From Streptomyces sp. TLI_146 (GTDB lineage: Bacteria > Actinomycetota > Actinomycetes > Streptomycetales > Streptomycetaceae), in assembly GCF_002846415.1 (NCBI RefSeq), contig NZ_PJMX01000001.1:4464001-4528000 (forward strand): a stretch of 64,000 bases of DNA. The letters run 5' to 3'. Shown piece after piece: positions 1 to 8,779 of the stretch. Positions within the stretch are counted from its first letter, which is position 1. The number at the start of each line of letters is the position of its first letter. Position numbers and translations under genes: made by a program. The notes under the pieces are model-generated. The model was not told the origin of the DNA and searched no databases. It saw nothing but the letters and a program-made list of their open reading frames with translations.

Positions 1-584
1 CCGCCGAAGGCGGAGGTGGAGCGGACGATCGCGCCGAGGTTGCGCGGGTCGGTGACGCCGTCGAGGGCCACGATCAGCGGCTGGTCGTGGTTGTCGTACG
101 CGGCCTCCAGGAGGTCCTGCGGGTGCGCGTACTCGTACGGCGGGACCTGGAGGACCAGGCCCTGGTGGTTGAGCCCGTTGGTCATCCGGTCGAGCTCGGC
201 GCGCGGGGCCTCCATCAGGTTGATGTTGCCGCGCTCGCCCGCGAGCTGGAGCGCCTCGCGCACCCGCTCGTCGTTGTCGATGTACTGCTGCACGTACAGC
301 GTGGTCGCCGGGACGCCGTCGCGCAGCGCCTCGAAGACCGGGTTGCGGCCGACGACCATCTCGGACGTGCCCTTGGGGCCGCCGCGGCGGGGGGCCGGGC
401 GGCGGGTCGCGGCCTGCCTGGCCTTGGCCGTGGCGATGCGGTTCTTCTTGTGCTTCTTACGGTCCTCGGCCTTGGGCGTGGGGCCCTTGCCCTCCAGACC
501 CCGGCGCCGCTGGCCACCGCTGCCGACCGTAGCGCCCTTCTTGTTGGACGTGCGGCGGTTCCTGCGCTGGCTGTTCCCGGCCAT
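1..584 (-). CDS. rlmB: 23S rRNA 2'-O-ribose methyltransferase RlmB/TrmH family, C-terminal part cut by window edge
   Basis: SpoU-type rRNA methyltransferase. About 195 N-terminal residues are visible; the SAM-binding C-terminal half lies outside the window. The protein starts with a very basic, disordered stretch (residues 1-65, rich in R/K/G) typical of actinobacterial RlmB. The substrate-binding domain follows (VVGRNPVFEALRDGVPATTL), and then the start of the SPOUT fold with VALDGVTDPRNLGAIVRS, where N and R of the NxGAIxR motif are present. The ATG at 584 has an AGGTAGG-like ribosome site just upstream. It lies downstream of cysS on the same strand (119 bp gap), the usual actinobacterial cysS-rlmB pair. 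Expected role: methylation of a 23S rRNA ribose (G2251 in E. coli). Confidence 0.9.
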   Translation of the reverse strand, partial: MAGNSQRRNRRTSNKKGATVGSGGQRRRGLEGKGPTPKAEDRKKHKKNRIATAKARQAATRRPAPRRGGPKGTSEMVVGRNPVFEALRDGVPATTLYVQQYIDNDERVREALQLAGERGNINLMEAPRAELDRMTNGLNHQGLVLQVPPYEYAHPQDLLEAAYDNHDQPLIVALDGVTDPRNLGAIVRSTSAFG

Positions 585-703
585 GACCTACCTGTTTCCG
601 TGATTCTGCGACCTACGGGGCGTCGTGGCGTCCGTGGGTCCTGCGTACGTACGTATATGAAGTGTGCCGCCCGGTCGCCCGGGCGGCACATCGCGCTGCC
701 CCG

Positions 704-2104
<1,401 letters not shown>

Positions 2105-2238
2105 GGGTCCAGGGTAGTGGGCCCGTAGCAGTGCCCCGCGACCCTTGGGCCACGGGGCACCGAAGTGTGACAGAAGCTTTTCCGGCGCACTGTGCCGTGC
2201 TCATTTCGGCGGTCGTTCCGACGCTCGCCGGAACGTCG

Positions 2239-2751
2239 TCATCCGGTCCGGTACACCAGCGCCGTGGCGATCGCGGCGAGGCCGTCGCCGCGGCCGGGGA
2301 AGCCCAGGCCGTCGGTGGTGGCGCCGGAGACCGAGACGGGCGCGCCGACCGCGTCCGCGAGCACCTTCTGCGCCTCGTCGCGCCGCTTGCCGATCTTGGG
2401 GCGGGGGCCGACCACCTGGACGGCCACGTTGCCGATGCCGAAGCCCGCGGCCCGGACGATCCGCGCGGCCTCGGTGAGCAGGGTGACGCCGGAGGCGCCG
2501 GACCACTCGGGGCGGCCGGTGCCGAAGTGGGCGCCGAGGTCGCCGAGGCCGGCCGCGGAGAACAGGGCGTTGCAGGCGGCGTGGGCGACGACGTCGGCGT
2601 CCGAGTGGCCCGCCAGGCCCGGACCCTCGTCCTCCCAGAGCAGGCCCGCGCACCACAGCTCGCGGCCCTCCTCGAAGGCGTGGATGTCGGTGCCGATGCC
2701 GACCTGCGGGATCACCGGGGCCTGCGGCGCCGGGGGCGTCTCAGAAGCCAT
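2239..2751 (-). CDS. ispF: 2-C-methyl-D-erythritol 2,4-cyclodiphosphate synthase
   Basis: Fifth enzyme of the MEP isoprenoid pathway (170 aa). It cyclises CDP-methylerythritol 2-phosphate to MEcPP. The metal-binding signature GIGTDIHAFEEG (D and H ligands) lies at about residues 18-29, followed by AGHSDADVVAHA with the third metal ligand His. The C-terminal GATTDGLGFPGRGDGLAAIATAL is the IspF ending. The ATG at 2751 overlaps the 3' end of ispD by 11 bp, so the two are translationally coupled. A longer in-frame extension upstream is only ispD sequence read in another frame. Confidence 0.97.
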   Translation of the reverse strand: MASETPPAPQAPVIPQVGIGTDIHAFEEGRELWCAGLLWEDEGPGLAGHSDADVVAHAACNALFSAAGLGDLGAHFGTGRPEWSGASGVTLLTEAARIVRAAGFGIGNVAVQVVGPRPKIGKRRDEAQKVLADAVGAPVSVSGATTDGLGFPGRGDGLAAIATALVYRTG

Positions 2752-3478
2752 CGTTCGCCCTCCTGCGGGCCAGGACCGCCTCCGCCAGGACCAGGTCCAG
2801 CGGGCGGGTGACCTTGAAGGCCTCCTCGTGGCCGGGGACGACCACCACCTTGAGGCCGAGCTTCTCCACCATGGAGGCGTCGTCCGTGACGTCGCCGGTG
2901 ACGCTCTCGTGGGCGCGCACCAGGGTGGCGTGGTCGAAGCCCTGCGGGGTCTGGACGGCGCGCAGCCGGGCGCGGTCGGGCGTGGCGAGCACCGGCTCGG
3001 GGGTGCCGTCGGCGTGCGGCTCGACCTCCTTGACGGTGTCGGCGAGCGGCAGCGCGGGGACGACGGCCGGGGCCCCGTCCCGTACGGCCTCGATGACCGC
3101 GTCGACCGTGTCGACCGGCACCAGCGGGCGGGCCGCGTCGTGGACGAGGACCACGTCGATGCCCTGCGGCAGCGCCTCAAGGCCGAGCCGGACGGACTCC
3201 TGGCGACTCTCGCCGCCGGGCACCACGAGGAAGTCGGTGCGCTCCGGCAGCGCGTGCTCGGCCAGCAGGTTCTTCACCTCGGGGGCGCCGTCGGGCGGGG
3301 CCACCACGACGACGAGGGAGACGGCGCGGGAGGCGGCCATCGCCCGTACGGCGTGGATGAGCATGGGTGTGCCGTTCAGCGCGCGGAGCGCCTTGGGGGC
3401 GCCCGGGCCGAGCCGCACGCCGCGGCCGGCCGCGGGAATCACGGCGGCGGTGCGGAAAACGCGCGTTTCCTCAGACAA
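2741..3478 (-). CDS. ispD: 2-C-methyl-D-erythritol 4-phosphate cytidylyltransferase
   Basis: Third MEP-pathway enzyme (245 aa). It makes CDP-ME from MEP and CTP. The nucleotide-binding loop AAVIPAAGRGVRLGPGAPKAL lies at residues 9-29, with VLVHDAARPLV and the C-terminal TDDASMVEKLG/PGHEEAFKVTRPLDL typical of IspD. The start is taken as TTG at 3478 (TTG TCT GAG GAA), preceded by GAAGGA. The conserved family N-terminus begins here, and the ORF upstream of it is arginine-rich and unrelated. It forms an operon with ispF. CarD lies 248 bp upstream on the same strand, as in most actinomycetes. Confidence 0.95.
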   Translation of the reverse strand: MSEETRVFRTAAVIPAAGRGVRLGPGAPKALRALNGTPMLIHAVRAMAASRAVSLVVVVAPPDGAPEVKNLLAEHALPERTDFLVVPGGESRQESVRLGLEALPQGIDVVLVHDAARPLVPVDTVDAVIEAVRDGAPAVVPALPLADTVKEVEPHADGTPEPVLATPDRARLRAVQTPQGFDHATLVRAHESVTGDVTDDASMVEKLGLKVVVVPGHEEAFKVTRPLDLVLAEAVLARRRANDGF

Positions 3479-3726
3479 GGTTTGTGTCCTTCGGCGACAT
3501 GGGTATGGCCTCAGCAAGCTGGGCGCGACGCCCCTGACCGGCCCCTTCCGTGACGACCGGTCGGGCTCTCTGCCCGGCCCGGCACGCCGCTGCGGGTGCC
3601 GTGCGTACGAATGATGTCCGAACATGCCGCAGCGCCCGGCGACACAGCAGTGAGGTCACTGCTGGTCAGCGGGCACCGCGGCAATTGCTGGTCCGCCGGG
3701 AGACGAAGCTCCCGGAATCACCAGTG

Positions 3727-4209
3727 TCAGGACGCGAGGACCTCGTCGAGAAGGGCCTCGGCCTTGTCTTCGTTGGTGTTCTCAGCGAGTGCCAGCTCGC
3801 TCACCAGGATCTGCCGCGCCTTGGCGAGCATGCGCTTCTCACCTGCGGAGAGTCCGCGCTCGCGCTCACGACGCCACAGGTCACGCACCACTTCGGCGAC
3901 CTTGATGACATCGCCGGAGGCGAGCTTTTCGAGATTTGCCTTGTAGCGACGGGACCAGTTCGTGGGCTCTTCCGCATACGGTGCACGCAGCACCTCGAAG
4001 ACCCGGTCCAGCCCGTCCTGGCCAACCACATCGCGAACGCCGACGAACTCCGCATTGTCCGCAGGCACGCGCACAGTCAAGTCGCCCTGGGCGACCTTGA
4101 GCACCAAGTAGGTCTTGTCCACGCCTTTGATCTGGCGAGTTTCGATGGCCTCGATCAGCGCGGCCCCGTGATGGGGATAGACCACGGTGTCGCCAACCTT
4201 GAACGTCAT
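3727..4209 (-). CDS. carD: CarD-family RNA polymerase-binding transcription factor
   Basis: 160 aa, full length. The N-terminal RNAP-interaction (Tudor-like) domain is at residues 1-60 (FKVGDTVVYPHHGAALIEAIETR). The helical DNA-binding domain follows, including NWSRRYKANLEKL and the acidic C-terminus NEDKAEALLDEVLAS. In mycobacteria CarD binds the RNAP beta subunit and stabilises open complexes at housekeeping promoters; the same role is inferred here. The ATG start is preceded by an AAGGGG-like ribosome site (4221-4226). It sits upstream of ispDF, the conserved actinobacterial order. Confidence 0.95.
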   Translation of the reverse strand: MTFKVGDTVVYPHHGAALIEAIETRQIKGVDKTYLVLKVAQGDLTVRVPADNAEFVGVRDVVGQDGLDRVFEVLRAPYAEEPTNWSRRYKANLEKLASGDVIKVAEVVRDLWRRERERGLSAGEKRMLAKARQILVSELALAENTNEDKAEALLDEVLAS

Positions 4210-4838
4210 GTGACAGGTACCCCTTCCGTGGCTATCCAGGGTAACACGAGAACAGCCTGTTCTGAATGGCGTTTTCGCAGGTCAGGGCATATCTCGGGGC
4301 TTGACAACAGCAACAGGAACGTGCTGCGGAGGGCTCACGGGAGGGGGTATCCGCAGGTCGGAGCGGCTGTTCGGGGGCAGGGAAACATGCCCGTCACACT
4401 CTTCGCAACCCCCCTCAACTGGTCCGAACGTCCCGTTTTGTCGGGTTCCAAGCGGTGAACTTCCACTGCTCCGTTCGGTGATCGGTCACCCGTTCGGCGT
4501 GATCGCGATTTTTTCGTGAATTGATCAACGGAGGCGGGCCGGGAGGTTTTCGGTAAGGAATACGTGGCGGTCCGGAGAATTGATCACCCGCGATATGTGA
4601 ACGCGGCGCGAAACTCCGAGATCAGAGCGGGTGCGGACGGATCACGGGGGGTGAGGGGAAGGTTCCGGGGGCGAGCCCGGGAGGTGTGCGGACAGCGGTG
4701 TACGGGCTCGGGCGCGGCGGACCCTCGCCCAGGGGCGGGTCGGGTGCGGGCTCGCGAGGACGGCTCGGTAACCTAAGCCAGCTGACACAGACTTAGCTGT
4801 CCTTTAGATGTCCTTACGTCCAAGGAGTTGCCGCCGCC
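4210..4838. other. Intergenic region between carD and the lipoprotein gene
   Basis: About 630 bp separating divergent genes. The carD-proximal part (4210-4330) is AT-richer than the surroundings and should hold the carD promoter. A GTTACCCT sequence and a short AACAG/CTGTT dyad lie near 4243-4262. The 70-codon ORF on the plus strand at 4564-4776 has poor codon bias and no recognisable content, so I do not call it. The region nearest the lipoprotein gene contains a CTAAG...CTTAG dyad and two 11-nt direct repeats, listed separately. Confidence 0.5.
4798..4819 (+). promoter_or_regulatory. Two 11-nt direct repeats upstream of the lipoprotein gene
   Basis: TGTCCTTTAGA is followed directly by TGTCCTTACGT, giving an exact 11-nt phase and ending about 20 nt before the GTG start. 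Streptomyces PHO boxes are built from 11-nt direct repeats, and phoPR is the next locus. The units do not match the GTTCACC consensus, however, so this is only a weak regulatory candidate. Confidence 0.25.
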
Positions 4839-5519
4839 GTGAGCCGCAGCCTTCGACGCGGCGCCCTCGCCGCCTCTGCCCTCGCGTTCTCGCTCGCCTC
4901 TCTCGCCGCATGCTCGGCGGGCAACGACGCGCAGACGCTCGAAGTGAAGCCGGACAACGCCGCCGTCAAGGTCGGTGACATCAAGATCCAGAACGCGACC
5001 GTCCTCACGCAGCCCAAGGCCGACGCGGCCGGGCCCGCCGTGATCACGGCGACCGTGTTCAACAACGGCGACAAGCCGCAGACGCTCGACGCGATCAAGC
5101 TCTCGGCGTCGGGCGCCACGGTGAAGCTCTCCCCCGGCAAGGGCCAGCAGGGCCTCACCGTCCCCGCGCACGGCTCGCTGGTCCTCGGCGGCAAGGACAA
5201 CGCGTCCGCCGTGGTGGAGAACGGCAAGGAGGCCGCCAAGAACGGCAACGCCCAGCCCGTCACCTTCCAGCTGAGCAAGACCGGCGACGTGACGCTGCGC
5301 GCGTTCGTGGTCCCGGCCACCAGCTTCTTCGAGGGCTACGGCCCCAGCGAGGCCCCCAAGCCTCCGGTGGCGCCGGGCGAGCCGGGCGCGAGCACCTCGC
5401 CGGGCGCCTCCACCACGCCGGGCGCCCCCGCGAGCGGCAAGCCCTCGGGCAAGCCGTCGAACACCCCGGCCAAGGGCGGCAAGCCGTCGGGCAGCGCGAG
5501 CACGGGTACGGGTCACTGA
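4839..5519 (+). CDS. Secreted lipoprotein, DUF461 / copper-chaperone-PCuAC-like beta fold
   Basis: 226 aa. The signal peptide (VSRSLRRGALAASALAFSLA) is followed by a lipobox SLAAC, with the lipid-modified Cys at about residue 25. The central domain (45-175) is a beta-rich module with GPAVITATVFNNGDKPQTLDAI and VPAHGSLVLGG, matching the DUF461 lipoproteins found beside phoP in Streptomyces. The C-terminal 50 residues are a Pro/Gly/Ser-rich tail that probably spans the cell wall. The GTG start has AAGGAG upstream. It converges on phoP across a strong terminator. Function is unproven; I see no Met/His cluster that would support copper binding. Confidence 0.85.
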   Translation: MSRSLRRGALAASALAFSLASLAACSAGNDAQTLEVKPDNAAVKVGDIKIQNATVLTQPKADAAGPAVITATVFNNGDKPQTLDAIKLSASGATVKLSPGKGQQGLTVPAHGSLVLGGKDNASAVVENGKEAAKNGNAQPVTFQLSKTGDVTLRAFVVPATSFFEGYGPSEAPKPPVAPGEPGASTSPGASTTPGAPASGKPSGKPSNTPAKGGKPSGSASTGTGH

Positions 5520-5539
5520 CGTACACGGACATACGAGGG

Positions 5540-5574
5540 AGGAGGGGCCCCGGACAGTGTCCGGGGCCCCTCCT
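5540..5574. terminator. Strong bidirectional hairpin terminator
   Basis: A perfect 16-bp stem (AGGAGGGGCCCCGGAC / GTCCGGGGCCCCTCCT) with a 3-nt loop lies between the convergent lipoprotein gene and phoP. The flanking CATACGAGG/CCTCGTATG adds further pairing. It probably ends transcription from both sides. Confidence 0.9.
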
Positions 5575-5596
5575 CGTATGTCGGCCGTCCGCCGGT

Positions 5597-6277
5597 CTAC
5601 GGCTCGAACTTGTAGCCCAGGCCCCGCACGGTGACGAGGTAGCGCGGCGCGCCGGGGTCGGGCTCGATCTTGGCGCGGAGGCGCTTGACGTGGACGTCGA
5701 GGGTCTTGGTGTCGCCCACGTAGTCCGCGCCCCAGACTCTGTCGATCAGCTGCATACGGGTCAGCACGCGGCCCGCGTTGCGCAGCAGCATCTCCAGGAG
5801 GTCGAACTCCTTCAGCGGCAGGTCGACCTTGCCGCCGGAGACGGTGACCACATGGCGGTCCACGTCCATACGGACCGGTCCGGCCTCCAGGGCCGCCGGG
5901 GTGACCTCCTCCGGCTCGCCGCGGCGGCGCAGCACCGCGCGGATGCGGGCGACGAGCTCACGGGACGAGAAGGGCTTGGTGACGTAGTCGTCGGCTCCTA
6001 TTTCGAGGCCCACGACCTTGTCGATCTCGCTGTCCTTGGCGGTGACCATGATCACCGGGACGTTGGAGCGGCCGCGCAGCTGGCGGCAGACCTCCGTGCC
6101 GGGCAGCCCCGGCAGCATCAGGTCGAGCAGCACGAGGTCGGCGCCGTTGCGCTCGAACTCGTCCAGCCCGTCGGGCCCGGTGGCCGCCACGGCGACCTCG
6201 AAGCCCTCTTTGCGGAGCATGTAGGACAGGGCGTCGCTGAACGATTCCTCGTCCTCGACGACGAGCACTCGGGTCAC
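5597..6277 (-). CDS. phoP: Phosphate response regulator PhoP (OmpR family)
   Basis: 226 aa. The receiver domain (1-118) has acidic pocket DE(9-10), phosphoacceptor D52 in LVLLDLMLPG, T in MVTAKD and K in VTKPFSS. The winged-helix domain (130-226) has LPLKEFDLLEMLLRNAGRVLTRMQLIDRVWG and ends in VRGLGYKFEP. It is the master regulator of phosphate starvation, which also represses antibiotic production and competes with GlnR at some promoters. The start is GTG at 6277, and its GTGA overlaps the phoR stop, so translation is coupled. The gene lies next to phoR and phoU as in S. coelicolor SCO4228-4230. Confidence 0.97.
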   Translation of the reverse strand: MTRVLVVEDEESFSDALSYMLRKEGFEVAVAATGPDGLDEFERNGADLVLLDLMLPGLPGTEVCRQLRGRSNVPVIMVTAKDSEIDKVVGLEIGADDYVTKPFSSRELVARIRAVLRRRGEPEEVTPAALEAGPVRMDVDRHVVTVSGGKVDLPLKEFDLLEMLLRNAGRVLTRMQLIDRVWGADYVGDTKTLDVHVKRLRAKIEPDPGAPRYLVTVRGLGYKFEP

Positions 6278-7551
6278 GGAAGGACCTCCGGGGCAGGGGG
6301 CACAGTGGTGGAGTCGTGCGCGGTCGGGAAGGTGTCGTACGGCGGCTCGTCGACGGCGTCGTCGTCCGGGCCTGCGGGGTGGGGTGCGGCGCGGTCCCGT
6401 ACGGCGCCGGCCTCCGGCAGCCTCAGGGTGAAGGTGGAGCCCTGTCCCTCGGAGCTCCAGACCGTGACCTCCCCGCCGTGCGAGGCGGCCACGTGTTTGA
6501 CGATGGCCAGGCCCAGGCCCGTACCACCGGTGGCGCGGGAGCGGGCCGGATCCACGCGGTAGAAGCGCTCGAAGACGCGCTCCCGGTCCTTCTCCGAGAT
6601 GCCGATGCCCTGGTCGGTCACGGCTATCTCGATGAGGTCCCCGCCGGGCGCGGCGACGCGGCGGCCCGCGATGCCGACCCGGGTCCTGGCCGGGGAGTAG
6701 TTGACCGCGTTCTCGACGAGATTGCCCAGGGCTGCTGCGAGCTGGCCGCGGTTTCCCCAGACGTACAGGTCCGCCGTGCCGCCCGCGGCCATCGTGATCT
6801 GCTTGGTGGACGCGGGGTGGCGGGAGCGGTCGATGGCCTCGGCCACCAGCTCGTCGACCCGGACCGGCTCGGCGTCCTCCAGCGGGTCGTCGTTCTGCAC
6901 CCGGGACAGGTCGATGAGCTCCTGGACCAGATTGGTCAGCCGGTTGGCCTCGATCTGCATCCGGCCCGCGAAGCGGGTGATCGCCTCGGGGTCGTCCGAG
7001 GCGTCCATGACGGCCTCGGAGAGCAGGGAGAGCGCGCCGACCGGCGTCTTGAGCTCATGGCTGACGTTGGCGACGAAGTCGCGCCGGACCGCCTCGATGC
7101 GCCGGGCCTCGGTCAGGTCCTCGACCAGGAGCAGCACCAGGCGGGAGCCGAGCGGGGCGACCCGGGCGGAGACCGCCAGGGCCTCGCCGCGGCCGGTGCC
7201 CCGGCGCGGAAGGTCCAGCTCCACTTGCCGTATCTCACCGTCGCGGCGGGTGTCGCGGGCCATGTGGAGCATCGGCTCCACGGCCAGCTTCCCGCCCCTG
7301 ACCAGCCCCAGCGCGTACGCCGCGGAGCTGGCCTTGACCACCGAGTCGCTCTCGTCGAGCACCACCGCCGAGGAGCGGAGCACCGAGAGCACGGTGTCCA
7401 CGCCGGGCGGCAGGACCGCGTCCGTGTGCAGGGATGTCCGGGTGGGCCGCGCCTGGTCGCGCTCGCTCCAGCGGAACGCCAGCATGGCGATGACGCCGGT
7501 GCACAACCCGGCGATCGCTGCAGCTGCGGCGACCGCCGCGTTCACGTCCAT
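6274..7551 (-). CDS. phoR: Phosphate sensor histidine kinase PhoR
   Basis: 425 aa. One N-terminal membrane segment (VNAAVAAAAAIAGLCTGVIAMLAF, about residues 3-26) is followed by a PAS-like region (50-145). The HisKA domain has FVANVSHELKTP (phosphoacceptor H165), and the HATPase_c domain has the N box NLVENAVNYSP and G boxes DQGIGI and GGTGLGLAIVKH. There is a disordered acidic tail. It phosphorylates PhoP under phosphate limitation. It is the first gene of the phoRP operon and is divergent from phoU across a PHO box. Confidence 0.96.
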   Translation of the reverse strand: MDVNAAVAAAAAIAGLCTGVIAMLAFRWSERDQARPTRTSLHTDAVLPPGVDTVLSVLRSSAVVLDESDSVVKASSAAYALGLVRGGKLAVEPMLHMARDTRRDGEIRQVELDLPRRGTGRGEALAVSARVAPLGSRLVLLLVEDLTEARRIEAVRRDFVANVSHELKTPVGALSLLSEAVMDASDDPEAITRFAGRMQIEANRLTNLVQELIDLSRVQNDDPLEDAEPVRVDELVAEAIDRSRHPASTKQITMAAGGTADLYVWGNRGQLAAALGNLVENAVNYSPARTRVGIAGRRVAAPGGDLIEIAVTDQGIGISEKDRERVFERFYRVDPARSRATGGTGLGLAIVKHVAASHGGEVTVWSSEGQGSTFTLRLPEAGAVRDRAAPHPAGPDDDAVDEPPYDTFPTAHDSTTVPPAPEVLP

Positions 7552-7624
7552 GCATCCAGGTTATGCGTGCCCACCGACACTCTCCCAGCCATCCGGGTGC
7601 CTGCTCGAACGTTCGTCGCCCAGA

Positions 7625-7657
7625 GTTCACCATGGTGATAGTGCTGGTTCACTTGGT
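7625..7657 (+). promoter_or_regulatory. Putative PHO box (PhoP operator) between phoR and phoU
   Basis: GTTCACCATGG at 7625 and GTTCACTTGGT at 7647 are exactly 22 nt apart, with the degenerate unit TGATAGTGCTG between them. This gives three consecutive 11-nt direct-repeat units. The units agree with the known Streptomyces PHO-box core GTTCACC. The site can serve both the phoRP operon and phoU, consistent with the known autoregulation by PhoP. Confidence 0.8.
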
Positions 7658-7763
7658 GTGGCCGAATCGGACGCGTAACCCACGGAACGTGGGAGCGTGG
7701 GGATCACGGACACCCCCTGCCTCCCCGGAGTCATTGCCCGGAGTCATCGAAAGAGGGACACCC

Positions 7764-8441
7764 ATGCGGGACGCGTACCACGAGGAACTTGACTCGATCG
7801 GCGAGGGCCTGGTCGAGATGGCCCGCCTTGTCGGGTCGGCGATCGGGCGCGCCACGACGTCCATGCTCGACGCCGATCTCAAGCTCGCCGAGAGTGTGAT
7901 CGCCGCCGACCAGAAGGTCGACGATCTGCAGCACGAACTGGAGGCGCGGGCGATAGCCCTGCTGGCCCGCCAGCAGCCCGTCGCCACCGACCTCCGCATC
8001 GTCGTGACGTCCCTCCGGATGAGCGCCGACCTGGAGCGCTCGGGCGACCTGGCCCAGCACGTGGCCAAGCTGACCCGGCTGCGCTACCCGGAGCGGGCGG
8101 TCCCGCGCGATCTGCACGCCACCATCCTGGAGATGGGCCAGCTGGCCCAGCGCCTGATGGCGAAGGCCGCCGAGGTGATCATCACCAAGGACGTCGACCT
8201 GGCGCTCCAGCTGGAGCAGGACGACGACGAGATGGACCTGCTGCACCGCACGCTCTTCCAGCACCTGATGGACGACCGCTGGAAGCACGGCATCGAGACG
8301 GCCGTCGACGTGACGCTGCTCGGCCGCTACTACGAGCGCTTCGCCGACCACGCGGTCTCGGTCGCCAAGCGCGTCGTGTACCTGGTCACGGGCGAGCACG
8401 CGGACGAGCTCCAGCAGTCGGCGCAGGTCGAGGGCGCGTAG
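7764..8441 (+). CDS. phoU: Phosphate signalling protein PhoU
   Basis: 225 aa. Two tandem PhoU three-helix repeats are visible: the first at about 10-95 (AYHEELDSIGEGLVEMARLVGSAIGRAT, with VATDLRIVVTSLRMSADLERSGDLAQHVAKL) and the second at 115-210 (ETAVDVTLLGRYYERFADHAVSVAKRVVYLVTG). The E/DxxxD metal-binding motifs (DLERSGD, YYERFADH) are intact. It links the phosphate transporter state to PhoR. The ATG at 7764 follows AAAGAGGGA. The longer in-frame ORF upstream runs through the PHO box and is not used. Confidence 0.96.
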   Translation: MRDAYHEELDSIGEGLVEMARLVGSAIGRATTSMLDADLKLAESVIAADQKVDDLQHELEARAIALLARQQPVATDLRIVVTSLRMSADLERSGDLAQHVAKLTRLRYPERAVPRDLHATILEMGQLAQRLMAKAAEVIITKDVDLALQLEQDDDEMDLLHRTLFQHLMDDRWKHGIETAVDVTLLGRYYERFADHAVSVAKRVVYLVTGEHADELQQSAQVEGA

Positions 8442-8560
8442 GGGCGGAGCGGGGAGCGGGACGGCTCGGCACGCGGGGGTGCGGACGGCGCCTCGAAGCG
8501 CGGGGGCGCGCGGGCAGGGCGGTACGCGCCGTTGATGCGCCCGCCCCGGCGGGCGTCCAA

Positions 8561-8585
8561 TGGGGGTGAGGTACGCGTACCCCCA
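8561..8585 (+). promoter_or_regulatory. G/C-tract inverted repeat before the Cys-rich mini-gene
   Basis: TGGGGGT (8561-8567) and ACCCCCA (8579-8585) are perfect inverted arms. The segment GTACGCGTAC (8571-8580) is itself a palindrome. The element ends about 15 nt before the start of the 35-aa Cys-rich protein. A G-tract/C-tract dyad next to a putative metal-binding peptide suggests a metal-responsive operator, but the arm polarity is the reverse of the usual CsoR site, so the regulator is unknown. Confidence 0.45.
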
Positions 8586-8600
8586 ACCCCGGGAGGGACC

Positions 8601-8708
8601 ATGACCGAGACCCCGACTCCGAACGCCTCCGGCTGCAGCTGCGGCCCCGGCTGCCAGTGCGGCTGCCAGTCGGGCGGCTCCTGCCAGTGCGGCGGCGGCT
8701 GCGGCTGA
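8601..8708 (+). CDS. Cysteine-rich 35-aa metallothionein-like mini-protein
   Basis: A short gene: ATG at 8601, TGA at 8706-8708, with GGGAGGGA 3-10 nt upstream. The 35-residue product has eight cysteines, at positions 12, 14, 18, 20, 22, 28, 30 and 34. They are arranged as CxC, CxCxC, CxC and C in a Gly/Gln/Ser background with no hydrophobic core. CxC clusters of this density are typical of metallothioneins that bind Cu(I) or Zn(II), and small Cys-rich peptides of this type occur in actinobacteria. It is a single gene closed by a very strong terminator and preceded by a G-tract inverted repeat. Metal binding is inference. Confidence 0.8.
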   Translation: MTETPTPNASGCSCGPGCQCGCQSGGSCQCGGGCG

Positions 8709-8716
8709 TCCGATAC

Positions 8717-8757
8717 GCGAAGGGGCCCCGTCCGTCGACCGGACGGGGCCCCTTCGC
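8717..8757. terminator. Strong hairpin terminator after the Cys-rich mini-gene
   Basis: A perfect 18-bp stem (left arm 8717-8734, right arm 8740-8757, GCGAAGGGGCCCCGTCCG and its complement) with a 5-nt loop. It lies 9 nt after the mini-gene stop and 23 nt before the 3' end of the convergent serine hydrolase, so it probably serves both. Confidence 0.93.
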
Positions 8758-8779
8758 GCGCTGCCGCTTCGGGCAGGTG

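Noticed and set aside
2239..3180. 313-aa ORF as an IspD-IspF fusion
   Set aside because: The N-terminal part is out of frame with IspD; the real layout is two genes overlapping by 11 bp.
4564..4776. 70-codon plus-strand ORF in the carD-lipoprotein spacer
   Set aside because: No ribosome site, no recognisable domain, atypical codon pattern; it lies in promoter DNA.
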